NCBI GenBank assembly: GCA_038373865.1
Contig: JAXGGA010000489.1
Coordinates: forward strand, 62,001 to 126,000
Length of the DNA stretch: 64,000 bases
Source of the DNA: Uloborus plumipes
Lineage: Eukaryota; Arthropoda; Arachnida; Araneae; Uloboridae
Direction: 5' to 3'
In this document: positions 1 to 11,765 of the stretch, in pieces
Numbering within the stretch: the stretch's first letter is position 1
How the letters are laid out: every line of letters begins with the position of its first letter
The notes under the pieces: model-generated
Databases searched by the model: none
Seen by the model: only the letters and a program-made list of their open reading frames with translations
What the model was told of the DNA's origin: nothing
Position numbers and translations under genes: made by a program

Positions 1-1071
1 GGTGATGCATGTGTCCTCCGTCTAAATAATCATAATCGTATGATAGGTTAGGTTGTACCTTATTATGCTATTCATTTGCATAGCAAAAATTTTAATGATC
101 ATGGTGAAAACTTTTGTTTATTTTCCTTCTTTATTTTTAAGTTTGTTAGTGTTGCTTTAGTTTACTGATTTCTTTTGAACAACCTGTACTTATTTTAGGT
201 TATCTCTTCCAGCATTTTTTCATAATATACTAATGTTTTTAACCTGGTTTTCATTTATGATATGTGCATTAAAATTTATGTTTCTGCACGTTGTTTAAGT
301 AATTAAACTTGTCAAACATTAAATCATGTTAAAAAAATTACAAAAGCTAAAAACTGGGTGGGTGAGGGGGGGGGTATCATGTGTTTCTTGTCGTAACACC
401 GAAACCTCTGCACTATGTCTTTTTCTCCTATAGTGCGCTCCTGCAACTTTGAAAAGTAAAAAAAAAAAAAAAAATGGTCATTTTTTACATAATACTTGAT
501 TGTTTCGTTCGAATGCTTTGGTCTTTCAACTCTTCAATTTCTGTATGCTTTCCATTACAGACTTCTTAGTTTTTAGTAATATTATTTTTTAATTAAAAAA
601 ACTACTTGAAGATAGAATCATAGTCACGCAGTTTTTGGAATAGGGCTCTATCTTATGGATTCTGAAATATTATTAGATAAATGCAGTCTCTCGTGTTAAT
701 TAGGTAATTTAATTATTTTTTTTTCTATTTGAAAGTTCGAGTGTGAAGTAGAGTAATACTTTTGCCTCCCTAAAGAATTATCTTTTTGAATTTATAAGCT
801 TCTTTTTAGCAGAATTACTTCCCAAAAACTGGACGTTTTCTTAAATATAGTGTCTCTCAATTTTATATAATTTTCTGTACTATTCCTTTATTAAATGGAC
901 AATTATTGCTTCTGATAATTGATAAACTAACGTAAAACGGAGGACAACTAGTTCTTTATAAGTGTTTGGTTTTTTAGAGGATCTCTTGCAACTTCATGAA
1001 GTGTACAGAATTACTACACAGTGAATATCATTCCAGCATTGCATCATTTATTTTTCTTAAGCACTCGTCCT
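1..1071. other. AT-rich non-coding stretch
   Basis: I see no gene, RNA or element end here. It holds homopolymer runs, including a G-run near 366-376 and an A-run near 458-473. Confidence 0.6.
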
Positions 1072-1231
1072 CATACCGTGGCTGAACTAAAGAAAAGGCT
1101 GCGTACAGCTGGGGAAGAGATCCCCCTGAACGCGCATGATTGCGTGGTGGAAGCTTTCATTCGGACGACTGGAGAAAAACGTTGATCATGATTTCAACCA
1201 TCTCTATGGTGTCATATTCAAGACCAAGTAA
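1072..1231 (+). pseudogene. Possible C-terminal remnant of a Tc1/mariner-type transposase
   Basis: From 1072 one frame reads HTVAELKKRLRTAGEEIPLN and stays open to about 1180. A +1 shift near 1169 then gives LEKNVDHDFNHL and a stop at 1229-1231. Tc1/mariner transposases often end with a helix of the type 'T-x-x-E-L-K', an 'IP' turn, and a final 'R-L-x-K-x-x-x-x-x-x-x-x-F-x-H-L', and this two-frame reading follows that order. GC content is visibly higher than the flanks. No upstream catalytic Asp or Glu and no terminal inverted repeats were found, so at most this is a short, frameshifted 3' fragment. It could also be a chance resemblance or a small exon. Confidence 0.33.
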
Positions 1232-2104
1232 TTACATGTATGGTATGGTATATGGCTTACAAATTTTTTTATTCTTAATAATTGTTTTTGGTTTCGAACT
1301 TCTGCATTTTTTATATCCTACTATTCATTAGGCCGGACTCTGTAAAAAAGTCATAATTATTGGTACTAAGATTTTCTAATTTTTTTTTTATCGGTTTAAC
1401 TTTTTAGCTCCAATTTTCGTTTAAGTATAAGTTTTATACGCTAGAAAACTAACAAAATTAGTAACAAATGAGGCAATTTACTAAAGTATTATATGTGCCA
1501 AACAAAGGTTTAATAAGATACTGTGAGAGTTTATTAAACGCAAGCAAGAAACATTTTTTAGCGTGAAAAAAGTTGATACCTTCACATAGTTAAGCAAAAA
1601 TTTTCTAGAGCTCTCACTTTATTAGGAAAATTCTCTGCGTAGTTTGCATTCCTGAAAGACATTTTAGTAATGATTCTAATTACTTCCTTTTCATTTTTAC
1701 CCTACTTTTTCCTTAATTTTTTCTCCCTCTTAAGCACGAATGGATCATTATTCTGAAATTTTTGCAAATATGTTTCGTTTTAATATTTACAAAAAGTGCT
1801 ATACTTTCGTACATATTTGCCTTTACAATTTTTTTTCCTATTTTATGTTTAATTAATTGTACCAAAATAAATATTAACGCAAAATAAAACTGTCTTCAAT
1901 ATGTCTCGTGATTTCTGAGACTTATAGGTTGGTGATTTTATGTCAAAATATATTGTATCTATGCAAATACAAGTAAACCTTAGTACAGCGAAAACAACGA
2001 TTTTATGATCAATTTGAGGCTGGGTTAAATGAAAAAATAAAATGTAAAAGTATTTTTTTCCTTTTGCTGAAAAGTCTTTTAAAGTTATCTTTTAATGGTT
2101 AACT
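1232..2104. other. AT-rich non-coding stretch
   Basis: No supported feature. Only AT-rich sequence and chance frames are visible. Confidence 0.6.
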
Positions 2105-3085
2105 ATCAAAAACATAAAATGTACAAAAATGCAAGTCTCGCTTCCACCGTAAAAAGTAGTGAGATCTCAGGTAAAACCAAGTCGGTAGTTTTGGTTAATA
2201 TCTTGGGAAGCATCAAGTTAACAACTTTGTCATCAATAGCGTCCTATTAAGTTACCTTGTAGCATTTATAGTGATTATATCCATATTAGACATTATTTGT
2301 TTGTATAATAAATATAGTGACTTGGCAATCGCGCTGCAACAAACTAACGTAGTGATGAAAGCTACTTATCCCGTTTCTTTGGCGACAATAACGATGCAAC
2401 CGACGCCAAACACAATACCCGCACTCGTAATCTTTTTATTCAAATTTCTGAAATTCATATTTTTTACAGGTCTCTTAAGTGTTGTCGCCAATGAAGTCTG
2501 CTTGTCGAGATGTTTTATGCTCGAAATGGATAAGTTCAAAAGAACCTACTATTTAGAATACTTGTAATACAATACAAGGCTAGCACACCTAATTTATGCC
2601 ATATATAACTAAATACTTAAACGCTCATACCGCTCTTGTTGGGTATATGCAATTGTGTTGGCTTGCGATTGCCAAGTCACTGTATTTATTATACAAATAA
2701 AGATGTCTAATATTGATATGATCACTATAAATGCTGCAAGGTAACTTAATAGGATGCTATTGATGACAAAGTTGTTAACTTGATGTTTCCCACGATACTA
2801 ACCAAAACTACCGACTTGTTTTTACCTAAAGCCCTGGTTTCCTGGGAGTGAAATAGTCGATCTTTGGCGAGGCGACGGTCGCCGCCTTCTTCTGCGCATG
2901 CACCTGAGCCGCAGATTGACGTCGCTTCACGCCACGCTCCAATCAAACTAATTCTGATTCCAGCGTGCAGTCGCGCCCGGTGTCGGCGACGATTGTCGCG
3001 TTCCAGGAAACCAAATTTTAAGATCTCACTACTTTTACGGTGGAAGCGAGACTTGCATTTTTGTACATTTTACGTTTTTGATGGG
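2105..3085. mobile_element. Foldback (long inverted repeat) element, about 1 kb
   Basis: The outer left segment (about 2107-2170, GTACAAAAATGCAAGTCTCG and on) recurs inverted at about 3020-3082. The arm continues inward: 2170-2340 is inverted at 2660-2830, including the shared words 'gcgattgccaagtcact' and 'ccgacttg'. A loop of about 320 bp lies between. The right arm is split by a GC-rich block (2831-3012) absent from the left arm. No transposase is present. The reading frame at 2271-2567 merely spans arm and loop. The family is unknown. Confidence 0.75.
2831..3012. mobile_element. GC-rich insert with short inverted ends inside the right arm
   Basis: This block of about 180 bp is much richer in GC and CpG than anything around it. 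It starts with CCTGGTTTCCTGG and ends with CCAGGAAACC, an inverted pair. The matching position in the left arm (about 2160-2190) runs straight from 'gagatctcaggt' into 'aaaaccaagtcgg'. The block therefore looks like a small non-autonomous insertion that came after the foldback formed. Confidence 0.55.
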
Positions 3086-3362
3086 ATCTCATTTCTTTTT
3101 GTAGGGATTTATTTAAGAGTTATTAATCTCTGTAGTCGAAAGTAAATCACTGTCTTTTTATGACAAAGTTGGGAAATAGATGCTTCACATATTACTAACT
3201 AAAACAATCGCTTTAGTTTTTCCCGAGAGCTCACAACTTTTAACGATGACAGCGAGACTTGCATTTTTTTACAGTTTATGTTTTTGAATGGATCTCATTT
3301 CTTTTTGTAGGAAATTTTAGAGTTATTAATGTATGTAGTCAAAAATAAATCGCTGTCTTTTT
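3049..3362. repeat. Two-copy direct duplication of the foldback flank
   Basis: The segment starting 'gagacttgcattttt' at about 3049-3160 is repeated, diverged, at about 3253-3361. Both copies end with 'gttattaat', 'tgtagtc' and 'ctgtcttttt'. The period is about 204 bp. Confidence 0.6.
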
Positions 3363-4261
3363 GTTTAATCACACAACCTCATTCTGTTTTGAATTTCAAC
3401 TAAGTCAGAGTCATTCTGTCTCATGTTTGTAGTATGAGTAAGTTCAACATAGATAAACAGTTTTGCTCAATGATTGAGAGCACAGAAGGAGCTCAAAATC
3501 TTGCTGAAGTCAGCTGTTAAAAGTTTTTCAAAAGGTGATTTCTTTCTAACTGGCGGAAGCTGTAAGGGAGCGTCGAATCTGTTCCCTCAAATTAGCGAAA
3601 TTATTAGCAAATGATATCAATAAATAATTTTTCCAATCATCAAACTAATAAAACACAAGTAATACAAGTAAGACTAAAGTTGGGAACTCAAGTAAATAAT
3701 TCTATTGTTCTAGTCTCAAACGACAAATTAAAGTAGTAATGGTTTTGCTTTTTGCAAATTTATCGTCTGTTACATTTAACATTAAATGTTTTTCTATGTA
3801 TTACTGTCTGGAATGTTCACATTTCTTTGCAATTATTCAATTTATTTATCGTCTGCTCGCGTCTATTCTTTTTTGTAATAACAACGACAAGAGAAATGAG
3901 ATAAAAGGGTTACAATATTTTGACAAAAGTGAATGTTGTTGGTTTGTTTTCGTCTGCTGTTGGCGGAGAGCTATATTTAATTTTATTGTAATGATAAAAT
4001 TGAAAACTTTTTTTTTTTAATAATGAAAAGCTCTATTTTATTTACCTAAGTAAATAAATACCTTAATATCAACATTCCTAAGAAAAAAGGGATGCAAGAA
4101 ACAAGTTAGCTCTTGAACGCGTGTATTAAATAATTAAATTTGCGGCGTAACAAATAGATAAGTTTAAAATAAAAGCATTTTCTCAAAATTTAAAGAAACC
4201 AAATTTCAGACGTTTTATCTAAAGAAAAAGAAAAGAAAAACTTTGAAGACTGTGTCGCCTC
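3363..4261. other. AT-rich non-coding stretch
   Basis: No supported gene. The 93-codon frame at 3739-4020 has AT-driven composition and no recognisable domain. Confidence 0.55.
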
Positions 4262-6335
4262 TTATTGCCAGACGTTCCGGTTTGACCTGGACAGTCTCGG
4301 GTTTTAGACAATATTCTGGTGTCACGGTTAGGGAACCACCATTAGGGAACACGGAGTATGTTTGATCGGATAAGATCAAACCCGTGATCCTCCGGTTTCG
4401 AGTTCGACGCCTAACCGATCAGGACACCCTAACAACTAGTTCGGAGTTCCCAGATTTAGAATGGGAACCTGCCGTATTTATTGACCACACGATGCATGTT
4501 TAAAATGATCCAGCCTTCATTAGTGAGTACGGTGGATCTTTTATTAGCTTGGATCGAGCATGGGGCACTCCGGTTACGAGTCCGACACCTTACTGATTGG
4601 GTTATTTGTTTTATTACGAAGAGCAAATACGGTATTTTTTATAATGCGTGAAAGAAAAATGACATGCAAACAAAACTTGAAATGACATTATGTAAGCCTG
4701 GGTCCAGAATTCTCAGAGCTATTAGTTTAGAAGGGGAACTTGGAGGATTTCATGACCAGAGACCAGGATCCACGTTTAACATGCCCGGCATCCATTAGCG
4801 AGTACGGTGGATCTTTGATCGGCTGGGGTCTAGCCCGGGACCCTCCAGTTACAAGTTCGACACCTGACCAATTTGTCCCGTCGGTCCCTGGTCCAGAACT
4901 CCCAGATTTGGAATGGGAACTGGGAGGACTTCGTGACCACGACCATATATAACGTGCAACAGCCTCCATTAGCGAACACGGTGGTCGTTGATCCGCTGGG
5001 ATCGAACCCGGGACCCTTCGGTTACGAGTCCGACGCCTTATTGATCTGGTCACCATGGCCCCTACCCTAGCAGCATCATCTCCTCGGCCGATGATCGGCC
5101 ATTCAACGAAACCCGATAAAATTCTCATCGGCCGATGATCCAATATGTCTCATCAGCCAAACAGAATGCGAGCAGCAAAATCCGATGAGTTTTGCTCGAA
5201 ATACGATGATATTTGGAGAAATTTACGAACAGAACAGTCCCGTGCCGATGAATTTCATTCTGAAACTTGATCGGAAGGATATCGTTTTCCGATGGAATAT
5301 AGCTCGGCTTATTTTCATCGGGAAAGTTGATCGGAAGGATATCGCTTTCCGGTAAAAAGTAGCTCATCGAAAACCGTGCTCGGATACTGATCGGAACGAT
5401 GTCATCGTGCGTTACGGGATCAGTTTTTAGAGGAGTTCGATGATCGGCCGAGCAAAATCCGATGAGTTGATGCTACTTGGGTAGTTATTTCATAACAAAG
5501 AACAAACACAGTATTATTCCGAATGCGTGAAAGGAAACTGACATGCAAACGAAACTTGAAATGACATTATTTAAGCCCCACTAGTCTAGAACTCCCAGAG
5601 CTATTTATTTGGAATGGGAACTTAGAGGATTTAATGGCCAGGGACCAGGATCCTTGTTTAACGTGTCCCGGCCTCCATTAGTGAGCACGGTGGATCTTTG
5701 ATCGGCTGAGGTCGAGCCTGGTACTCTCCGGTTTTGAGTCCGACGCCTGACCGATCGAGCCACCTCGACCCCTAGTCCAGAACTCCCAGATTTGAAATGG
5801 GAGCTTGGATGATTTCATGACCACGATCTATGTTTAACTTGCCCTGAACTTCATTAGTGAGCACGGTGGATTTTCGATTGGCTGGGATCAAACCCAGAAC
5901 TCTCTGGTTACGAGCCCGACGCCTTATCGATCGGGTCACCATGGCCCCTATTTATTTCATTAGGAAGATCAAACAAATCATTTTTCCTAATGCACGAAGG
6001 AAAAATAACAAGCAAACGAAACTTAAAACGACATTATTCAAGCCCCGGATCCAGACCTGCCAGGGCTATTGATTTGGAATGGGAACTTTCTGATTGAACT
6101 GAGGATTTCAGGGCCACGATCCATGTTTAGCGTACCCTGGCCTCCATTAATGGGCATGGGGGATCATTGATCGGCTGGGATCGAATCTGAAACTCTTCGG
6201 TTACGAGTCGACGCCCGACCGTTCGGGTTATCGTATCCCCAATTTTTTTATAACGGAGAACAAACACAGTATTTTTCTCAATACATAAAGGAAAAATAAC
6301 ACGTAAAAGAAATTGGAAATGACATTATTCAATAA
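4262..6335 (-). repeat. Tandem array of tRNA-derived SINE-like units
   Basis: Seven related units of about 170-190 bp are visible (about 4262-4440, 4441-4607, 4700-4880, 4885-5062, 5584-5775, 5776-5946 and 6055-6238). Read on the minus strand each begins near GGGGCCATGGTGACC, a box-A-like segment, then GTCGGACTCGTAACC in anticodon-loop position, then the box-B match GGGTTCGATCCC. Each closes with 'ccaaatctgggagttctggac'-type sequence. Four copies of a separate tail of about 100 bp (4608-4700, 5476-5583, 5947-6054, 6239-6335; on the plus strand it carries 'gacatgcaaacgaaactt') punctuate the array, usually after two tRNA-like units. This looks like a dimeric SINE in head-to-tail tandem. Real tRNA genes are unlikely because the acceptor stems do not pair. 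Confidence 0.7.
5065..5481. mobile_element. 417-bp MITE-like insertion at TA in the SINE array
   Basis: The insert begins CCCTAGCAGCATCATC and ends GATGCTACTTGGG, an imperfect inverted pair. TA flanks both sides (5063-5064 and 5482-5483). The uninterrupted equivalent of the junction, 'ccatggcccctatttatttc', is present near 5939-5956 in the same array, which confirms a TA-targeted insertion. Inside are many copies of CGGCCGATGATCGGCC-like words and a 59-60-bp direct repeat beginning 'ttgatcggaaggatatcg' at about 5268 and 5328, with a partial third at about 5388. There is no coding capacity. Confidence 0.7.
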
Positions 6336-8829
6336 CTATTAGCTGTACTTTAGGCATAGAAGAGATACTTCAATCATTATGGAATTTTGGCTTGATTTGC
6401 CAAATTTAGGGCAGCAATCGTTTTATTATAAATCTGTCGGCCGAAATACATAAGCAATTAATCTGTACGAGTCAAAAAAATTGGCCACAATAAGGACAAT
6501 TTGTGAAGAATCCAAGTGATCGAAATCCTAATGTTGACTAGAAAAAATCAAAACATCTTCGTTTCAACTTTTAATTGTCTACTAGCTGCCAGGGCAGCTA
6601 GATTAGCTTCCTGCGGCATGCTGATGCATAACGTCCCCCCTCTCTAACTTTTACCTCATTCTGAAATTATATTATTTGATATAATTTAATGTTCATTCCA
6701 TTTCAAGACATACCACGCACGTGGCCCGGCGTTGCACGGGCACTTCGTGCCCTGAAAGTAGTGAGAAAAAAAATTTAAAGAAATTACTCCCAGCCAAGGC
6801 GGCTCGCTTACAGGCGCTTCACGCCTTTACTTTTTTCCTATATAAAAAAATCATTCGAATTATTGAGATGCTTCACGCCTTCAAGATGGTGAGGAAAGTT
6901 TCAGTAAGTTCAGGTCGCTCAAAGAAAAAAAGCAGACATAGATACTCAGTTTTTAAAATAAGTAGATGGCTCTTCAACAAATAAATGTTTCAAAATATTA
7001 CCAGTAGCTAGCGATAAAAATTCTACGTAAGTGGTCCGCTTATGAGTTTCGTGTTTGATTTAGTTAAGCCTTCATTCAAAATTCTCATTATCATTGCTAT
7101 TATACTGTTTCATGGCAACGACGGTTTGCAAGAATGGATTTCATATTTAATCATTTATTAGGCTTAATCGCTTTAAACTTGACTACTTATTAATTGATAT
7201 CTTCGCTAATTAAAATCGTATAATTATATCAATTGAAACTAAAGAAGCTTGAAAAATTACCTATCTATCGGTACCTGGTTCGACTTTCAGTTCATTGGCG
7301 TTCAGGAGAAAGAAGCGTGACATAGAAAGATAGAAAGATAGTTAGAAAGATAGTTAGAAAGAAAGATAGTGAGAAAGATACTCAGTTTTTAATATAAGTA
7401 GATTTTTAATTGAAAATATTTCACGGCGCTGTTCTTATTTTCTCTTATCTCTGTGGCGAGAGAGCGCCATCTGCCGGTAAAAAAGTAGCCACAACAGAAA
7501 GAAATTCTATAACTACCAAACGTTAGTGAGATTTCGGAATGTTGCAATTTTTCCTTCCATTACAAGCTAAACCCTATCTGAAATAAAAATTTTAGGTTCG
7601 TGTGGCTGCTAGAAGGCAAAAAAACTTTTGATTACATCATCTTAGTTTTCACGAATTTTGACCCCTCATAACTCGTAAACTATTCGAGTAAATGGAATTT
7701 AATTCGCAAGGATAGGTCGCTGGCGCATGTTCTCTTAGCCTCTAAAAACTTAGTTTTCTAGTTTTATTCTCAACAAAGTTAGAGCGTGTCGAAAATGGCC
7801 TAAGTTGCTCTCTGTAAAGATAGTACCTGTAAAGATAGTACTTGAATAATCGACTAGGCTTGCTTTTGCGAGACTTGGCGGTCGCACTGCCGTGCTCCCA
7901 GATTTCTATACTATGAATTTTATTTTAATGGATGCATGATACATTTTTCTATAAGGTATTAACTTATTCTAATTTCTCTTAAAATTATGTAAACTTTTTA
8001 ATAAATCAATCTCTTAAAAATTTTAGAGAAAGCAGCTGCTCCACTTCCAATATTTATCTAAAATAAATATTTACCGCAGCAGGTAACTATGTAGTTTTAT
8101 GCATCGAATATGTATTAGGAACAAGTGGCTTCTGTAAATATTCGTAACATTCAGCAGGCAAATTTCATCAGTTTGAAGTGATTATTTAAACTTCAATGAG
8201 CATCTGAGTTTCGGCATGTAAAGAGTAAAATTGACGTGAAATAACTTTACATTTTAGTGAAATTAATAAACTTTATTTCGCTCACATTTAATTCATCACT
8301 CTGGTACATATCTCAAGTGTTAACCGTATGTTTGCATTTTATTGAGAGTTTTCAGTACAAGTGCGGGCTGCGTGAAGTTTAGATGATGTTTAGTGAACAT
8401 TTCCAGTTTAAATTCATATGTGTTTACTGTTTAATCAACTCTGAGATATTCTTTGATCTTGTAAGAAAATTACTTTAAATGTACCATATTATTTAAGAGA
8501 ATATATTATTTAAGACATGACAACATGTATTTTATATTAACCAATAGTTGAGACTCTAAAATATGTAATTTATTTACTTTAAAATTGGCGAAATCGATAA
8601 CTCGTGATGAATAATGAAGACGAGGAAGAAATATAGGAAGTTATTCGCACAGTTGATTAAGTGCTTAAAAGTATAACAATTCCAAAACATTTTTTAAAGG
8701 TCAACTAAGAAGCAAATTTACAAAATGTATAGATACAAAACGTGTTATAAATGAAACAAATGTATCAAAAAAAAAAAAAAAAAAAAAGTTAAGAATAAGA
8801 ATGTTTTCCACTACTTTATTGGAAGTATC
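6336..8829. other. Non-coding stretch with two small hairpins and a GATA-type microsatellite
   Basis: Hairpins GGGCAC-TTC-GTGCCC (about 6737-6751) and a GGCG/CGCC stem (about 6813-6825) sit in a CpG-richer patch at about 6590-6850 that looks like a decayed repeat end. A (GATAGAAA)n-like microsatellite lies at about 7321-7381, and an A-run at about 8768-8787. No gene was recognised. Confidence 0.5.
7321..7381. repeat. Microsatellite, GATAGAAA/GATAGTTAGAAA type
   Basis: Seven or so consecutive 'agaaagata' and 'gttagaaagata' units are visible. Confidence 0.8.
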
Positions 8830-9360
8830 AGTTTTTAAACATTCCATATGCATAAAAATGAATGTTTGTGTATTTGTATTAATGTATGTTAGTATGTTTG
8901 CTCCTTATACAATTTCAGTTTTCGTCGGATTTTCATCAAACTTGGTTCAGAGGTTCCTTAATGCAGTAAAATTCACATAGGCGGGGTTTGGAAATTTTAA
9001 AAAAACCCAAAAAGCTCAAAATTCAAATTTTTTGTCACAAAACGGCCATTTTCTTTCAATTTTAAGTAAATAGAGTAATACAGATAATCCTTTAAGCATA
9101 CAAAATAATTTAACACATTTAAATATTAAGTATTTTCCAACAAAGATTACGATTAACAATGAACTATCAATTTAAGACTCAGCTATTTCATTTCAGCATG
9201 AAATAAGTTAAAAACAATAACAATTCATGCTCTAATTGCCTTGAAACATTGGCACAAATATTGTATGATGCAGAACAATTAGAGGCTCTAGCAGATATTT
9301 AATTATAATTTTTACGAGCACTTTTAATGAGCACCCAGACAATGCTGGGTACTAAACTAG
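8830..9360 (+). mobile_element. Helitron-like 3' terminus (5' end not placed)
   Basis: At 9333-9350 a perfect stem ACCCAG/CTGGGT with a six-base loop is followed by ACTAAACTAG, ending at 9360, with T at 9361. A short GC-rich hairpin about 10 nt before a terminal CTAG, inserted next to T, is the hallmark of a Helitron 3' end. Upstream sequence from about 8830 ('ttttcgtcggattttcatcaaacttgg') has the look of a dispersed repeat. I could not identify the expected 5' TC terminus, so the start coordinate is only the first repeat-like sequence. There is no Rep/helicase coding, so it would be non-autonomous. Confidence 0.4.
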
Positions 9361-10662
9361 TATGCTTATATGATCAAACCCATCCTCGATTGTACGTTTT
9401 CATGCTTGTTACGCCTTTTATCACTGGTTCGGCGGAATTGTGCTCATGGTTCAGTGTTTGAAATACATTACATTGATTATGACAAAACTGCGTGAAAGAG
9501 TCTCTTAAGAGTCATAAAAACAATGAAATCTTTCATTCATTTTTTTTAATCTTTCACCATTAAAAAAGTTTTAAAATAGTTTAGAGCTGTTTTTCTAAAG
9601 TTTTACCGTATTATTTAACTTTACTTTTCTTGTGCACAACCAATCATTTTAATATTCCCTCTCATCTAAACTTCTGCTGAGCGAAAAGTTAATGTGACAA
9701 GTTTAAAATGCCGGAGGCAATAAACAATTGTTTTTGTGGTTTTAAGATCTTTTAAATCCACGAACAAGTGCTGTGAAAGTGGAGTGAAAGTATTTTGTTT
9801 AATAAAGCTTAATTTCTAATTGAATAATGAACCGTTGGTAAAATGAAACTCCAGTGCTTATTTTTACTTTACATTAACTACCAATAGTCGCTTTAGTTCA
9901 AATAACAAGAAGTTCTGTCAAGAACTAAACGAGCCTACTTTCCCGTACATCGACATCGGCATTGTAGTATCTGATCAATATTCTCTTGATTATCTGAAAC
10001 TAAAAATTATGTCAAACATATCTTTATAGCACTTAAAGCTGATTTCTGAAAGCAAAATATACCCCTCTCATCAGATAAAATAGACACGTAAAAAGTAAAT
10101 AAACGAGTCAATAAAGTTTTGTCGCACCTTTTAAAGAATGTAACTGTTATAGTTCTTCCGTAGAAAAATTCCACAATCGTTTTCAAAAGAAAAAAAAATA
10201 AATAAATAAAATAAAAGTACAAAGAACTTCAAAACACATTTTATCAAAGAAAGAAAAAAAACTCGTTCGTTAATAAAATGTCTTGAATTTCATTTTTAAT
10301 CCGTTGCCAGTTGTTAAATATAAATAAGGAATAAAATGCTCTCGTGAATGAAAAATTTTTGTTAACAAAAAAAATCGTCTGATAAAAAAAAAAATAATAA
10401 TAAATTAAACAAAACAAATAAATAAACAAAAAATCGTCTGCCCAGTCAGTCATTTTGTCTGAGCCTGCATTTCCGCCATGTTTGCGGAGTCAGAGTCGGA
10501 ATCAGAGTCCTCACAGAAGATTATTCAGAAAAGTACTTTACAATACATTATTTATCAAAACCATTTTCTTACAAAGTTAGTTTGAAGGAAATCCGCCTTG
10601 AAGTTCAGAATCAACATTCAATTTAAATTTCTCCGTAGGCGCTCATGTTAAAAATTTTTCTG
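9361..10662. other. AT-rich non-coding stretch
   Basis: No supported feature. The two minus-strand frames at 10007-10222 and 10244-10453 are Phe/Tyr-rich products of A-runs. Confidence 0.55.
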
Positions 10663-11525
10663 AACGGTTCATCATTGAACGAAAAATGGTTCAATATGAA
10701 AAGTGAAATATAGGAATGAGCCTCTCCGAGATCTTTCGAACAAAAAAAAGTTTATTCAATTCGAACGGTTCACTTAAAAGTTATTAGGTGGGGAAAGGTT
10801 GTTTGAACGGTTCAATGTTGAACGAAAAAACTGTTCAAATTGAAAATTTAAATACGGTAATGAAGCATCCTTGCCGAGATCTTTTGAACAAAAAAAAGTT
10901 TGTTTAAATCGGACTGTTCATTCAAAAGTTATTAGGTGTGAGAGCTTAATTGAACGGTTCAATGTTGAACGAAAAATTGTTCAAATCGGAAATTTAAAAA
11001 CGGGGATGAAGTATCCTTGCCGAGATCTTTCGAACAAAAAAAAGTTTGTTTAAATCGGACGGTTCACTCAAAAGTTATTAGGGGTGAGAGCTTGTTTGAA
11101 CGGTTCAATGTTGAACGAAAAATTGTTCAAATCGGAAATTTAAAAACGGGAATGAAGTATTCTTGATAAGATCTTTCGAACAAAAAAAAAGTTTATTCAA
11201 TTCGGACGGTTCACTTAAAAGTTATTAGGTGGGGAAAGGTTGCTTGAACTGTTCAATGTTGAACGAAAAATTGTTCAAATCGGAAATGTAAATACGGGAA
11301 TGAAGTATCCTTGAAAAGATGTTTCGAACAAAAAAAAGTTTGTTCAAATCGGACTGTTCATTAAAAAGTTAGTATCGCGAGGCAGGTTGTTTGAACGGTT
11401 CAAAGTTGAACCAAAAATTGTTCAAATCGAAAAATCAAATATGGGAATGAGCTGTACTCGCCGAGATTTTTCCAACAAAAAAATTTTGTTCAAATCGGAA
11501 TGTTCATTCAAAAGTTATTAGGGGG
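10663..11525. repeat. Tandem repeat, about six copies of a 147-bp unit
   Basis: The landmark 'gagatctttcgaacaaaaaaa' starts near 10728, 10876, 11022, 11168, 11315 and 11463, so spacing is 146-148 bp. Each unit also carries 'gaacggttcaatgttgaacg', 'ttgttcaaatcgg' and 'aaaagttattagg'. Copies differ by scattered substitutions. The array runs directly into a (GACC)n-type tract and a repeat end that recurs at 19260-19483. Confidence 0.88.
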
Positions 11526-11765
11526 GGACAGACAGATCGACAGACCGACCGACCGACCGACCGACAGACCGACACACAAATTCCCCATCTCAATACCATA
11601 CTTTCAAATTTTTAATTTTTCGATATTTATTTAATTTTTTTGTTTCTTTTTGACTTTTTTTTACTTGGCGATATTTTTTTTACTTGGCGATATTTTTTGG
11701 ACTTGGCGATATTTTTTGGACTTGGCGACATTTTTTAGATGCATTAAGCCAATTTTAATGCTTTT
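11520..11765. repeat. Dispersed repeat end with a GACA/GACC tract
   Basis: A 'gacagacagatcgacagaccgaccgacc' microsatellite (11527-11575) is followed by 'attccccatctcaa', then 'tttttaatttttcgat', three or four copies of 'acttggcgatatttttt' (about 11648-11735), and 'gcattaagcc'. The same order appears in reverse complement at 19260-19483, so this is the conserved end of a dispersed family. Confidence 0.75.

Noticed and set aside
2271..2567. 98-codon frame in the first foldback
   Set aside because: It begins in the inverted arm and ends in the loop, with no recognisable domain.
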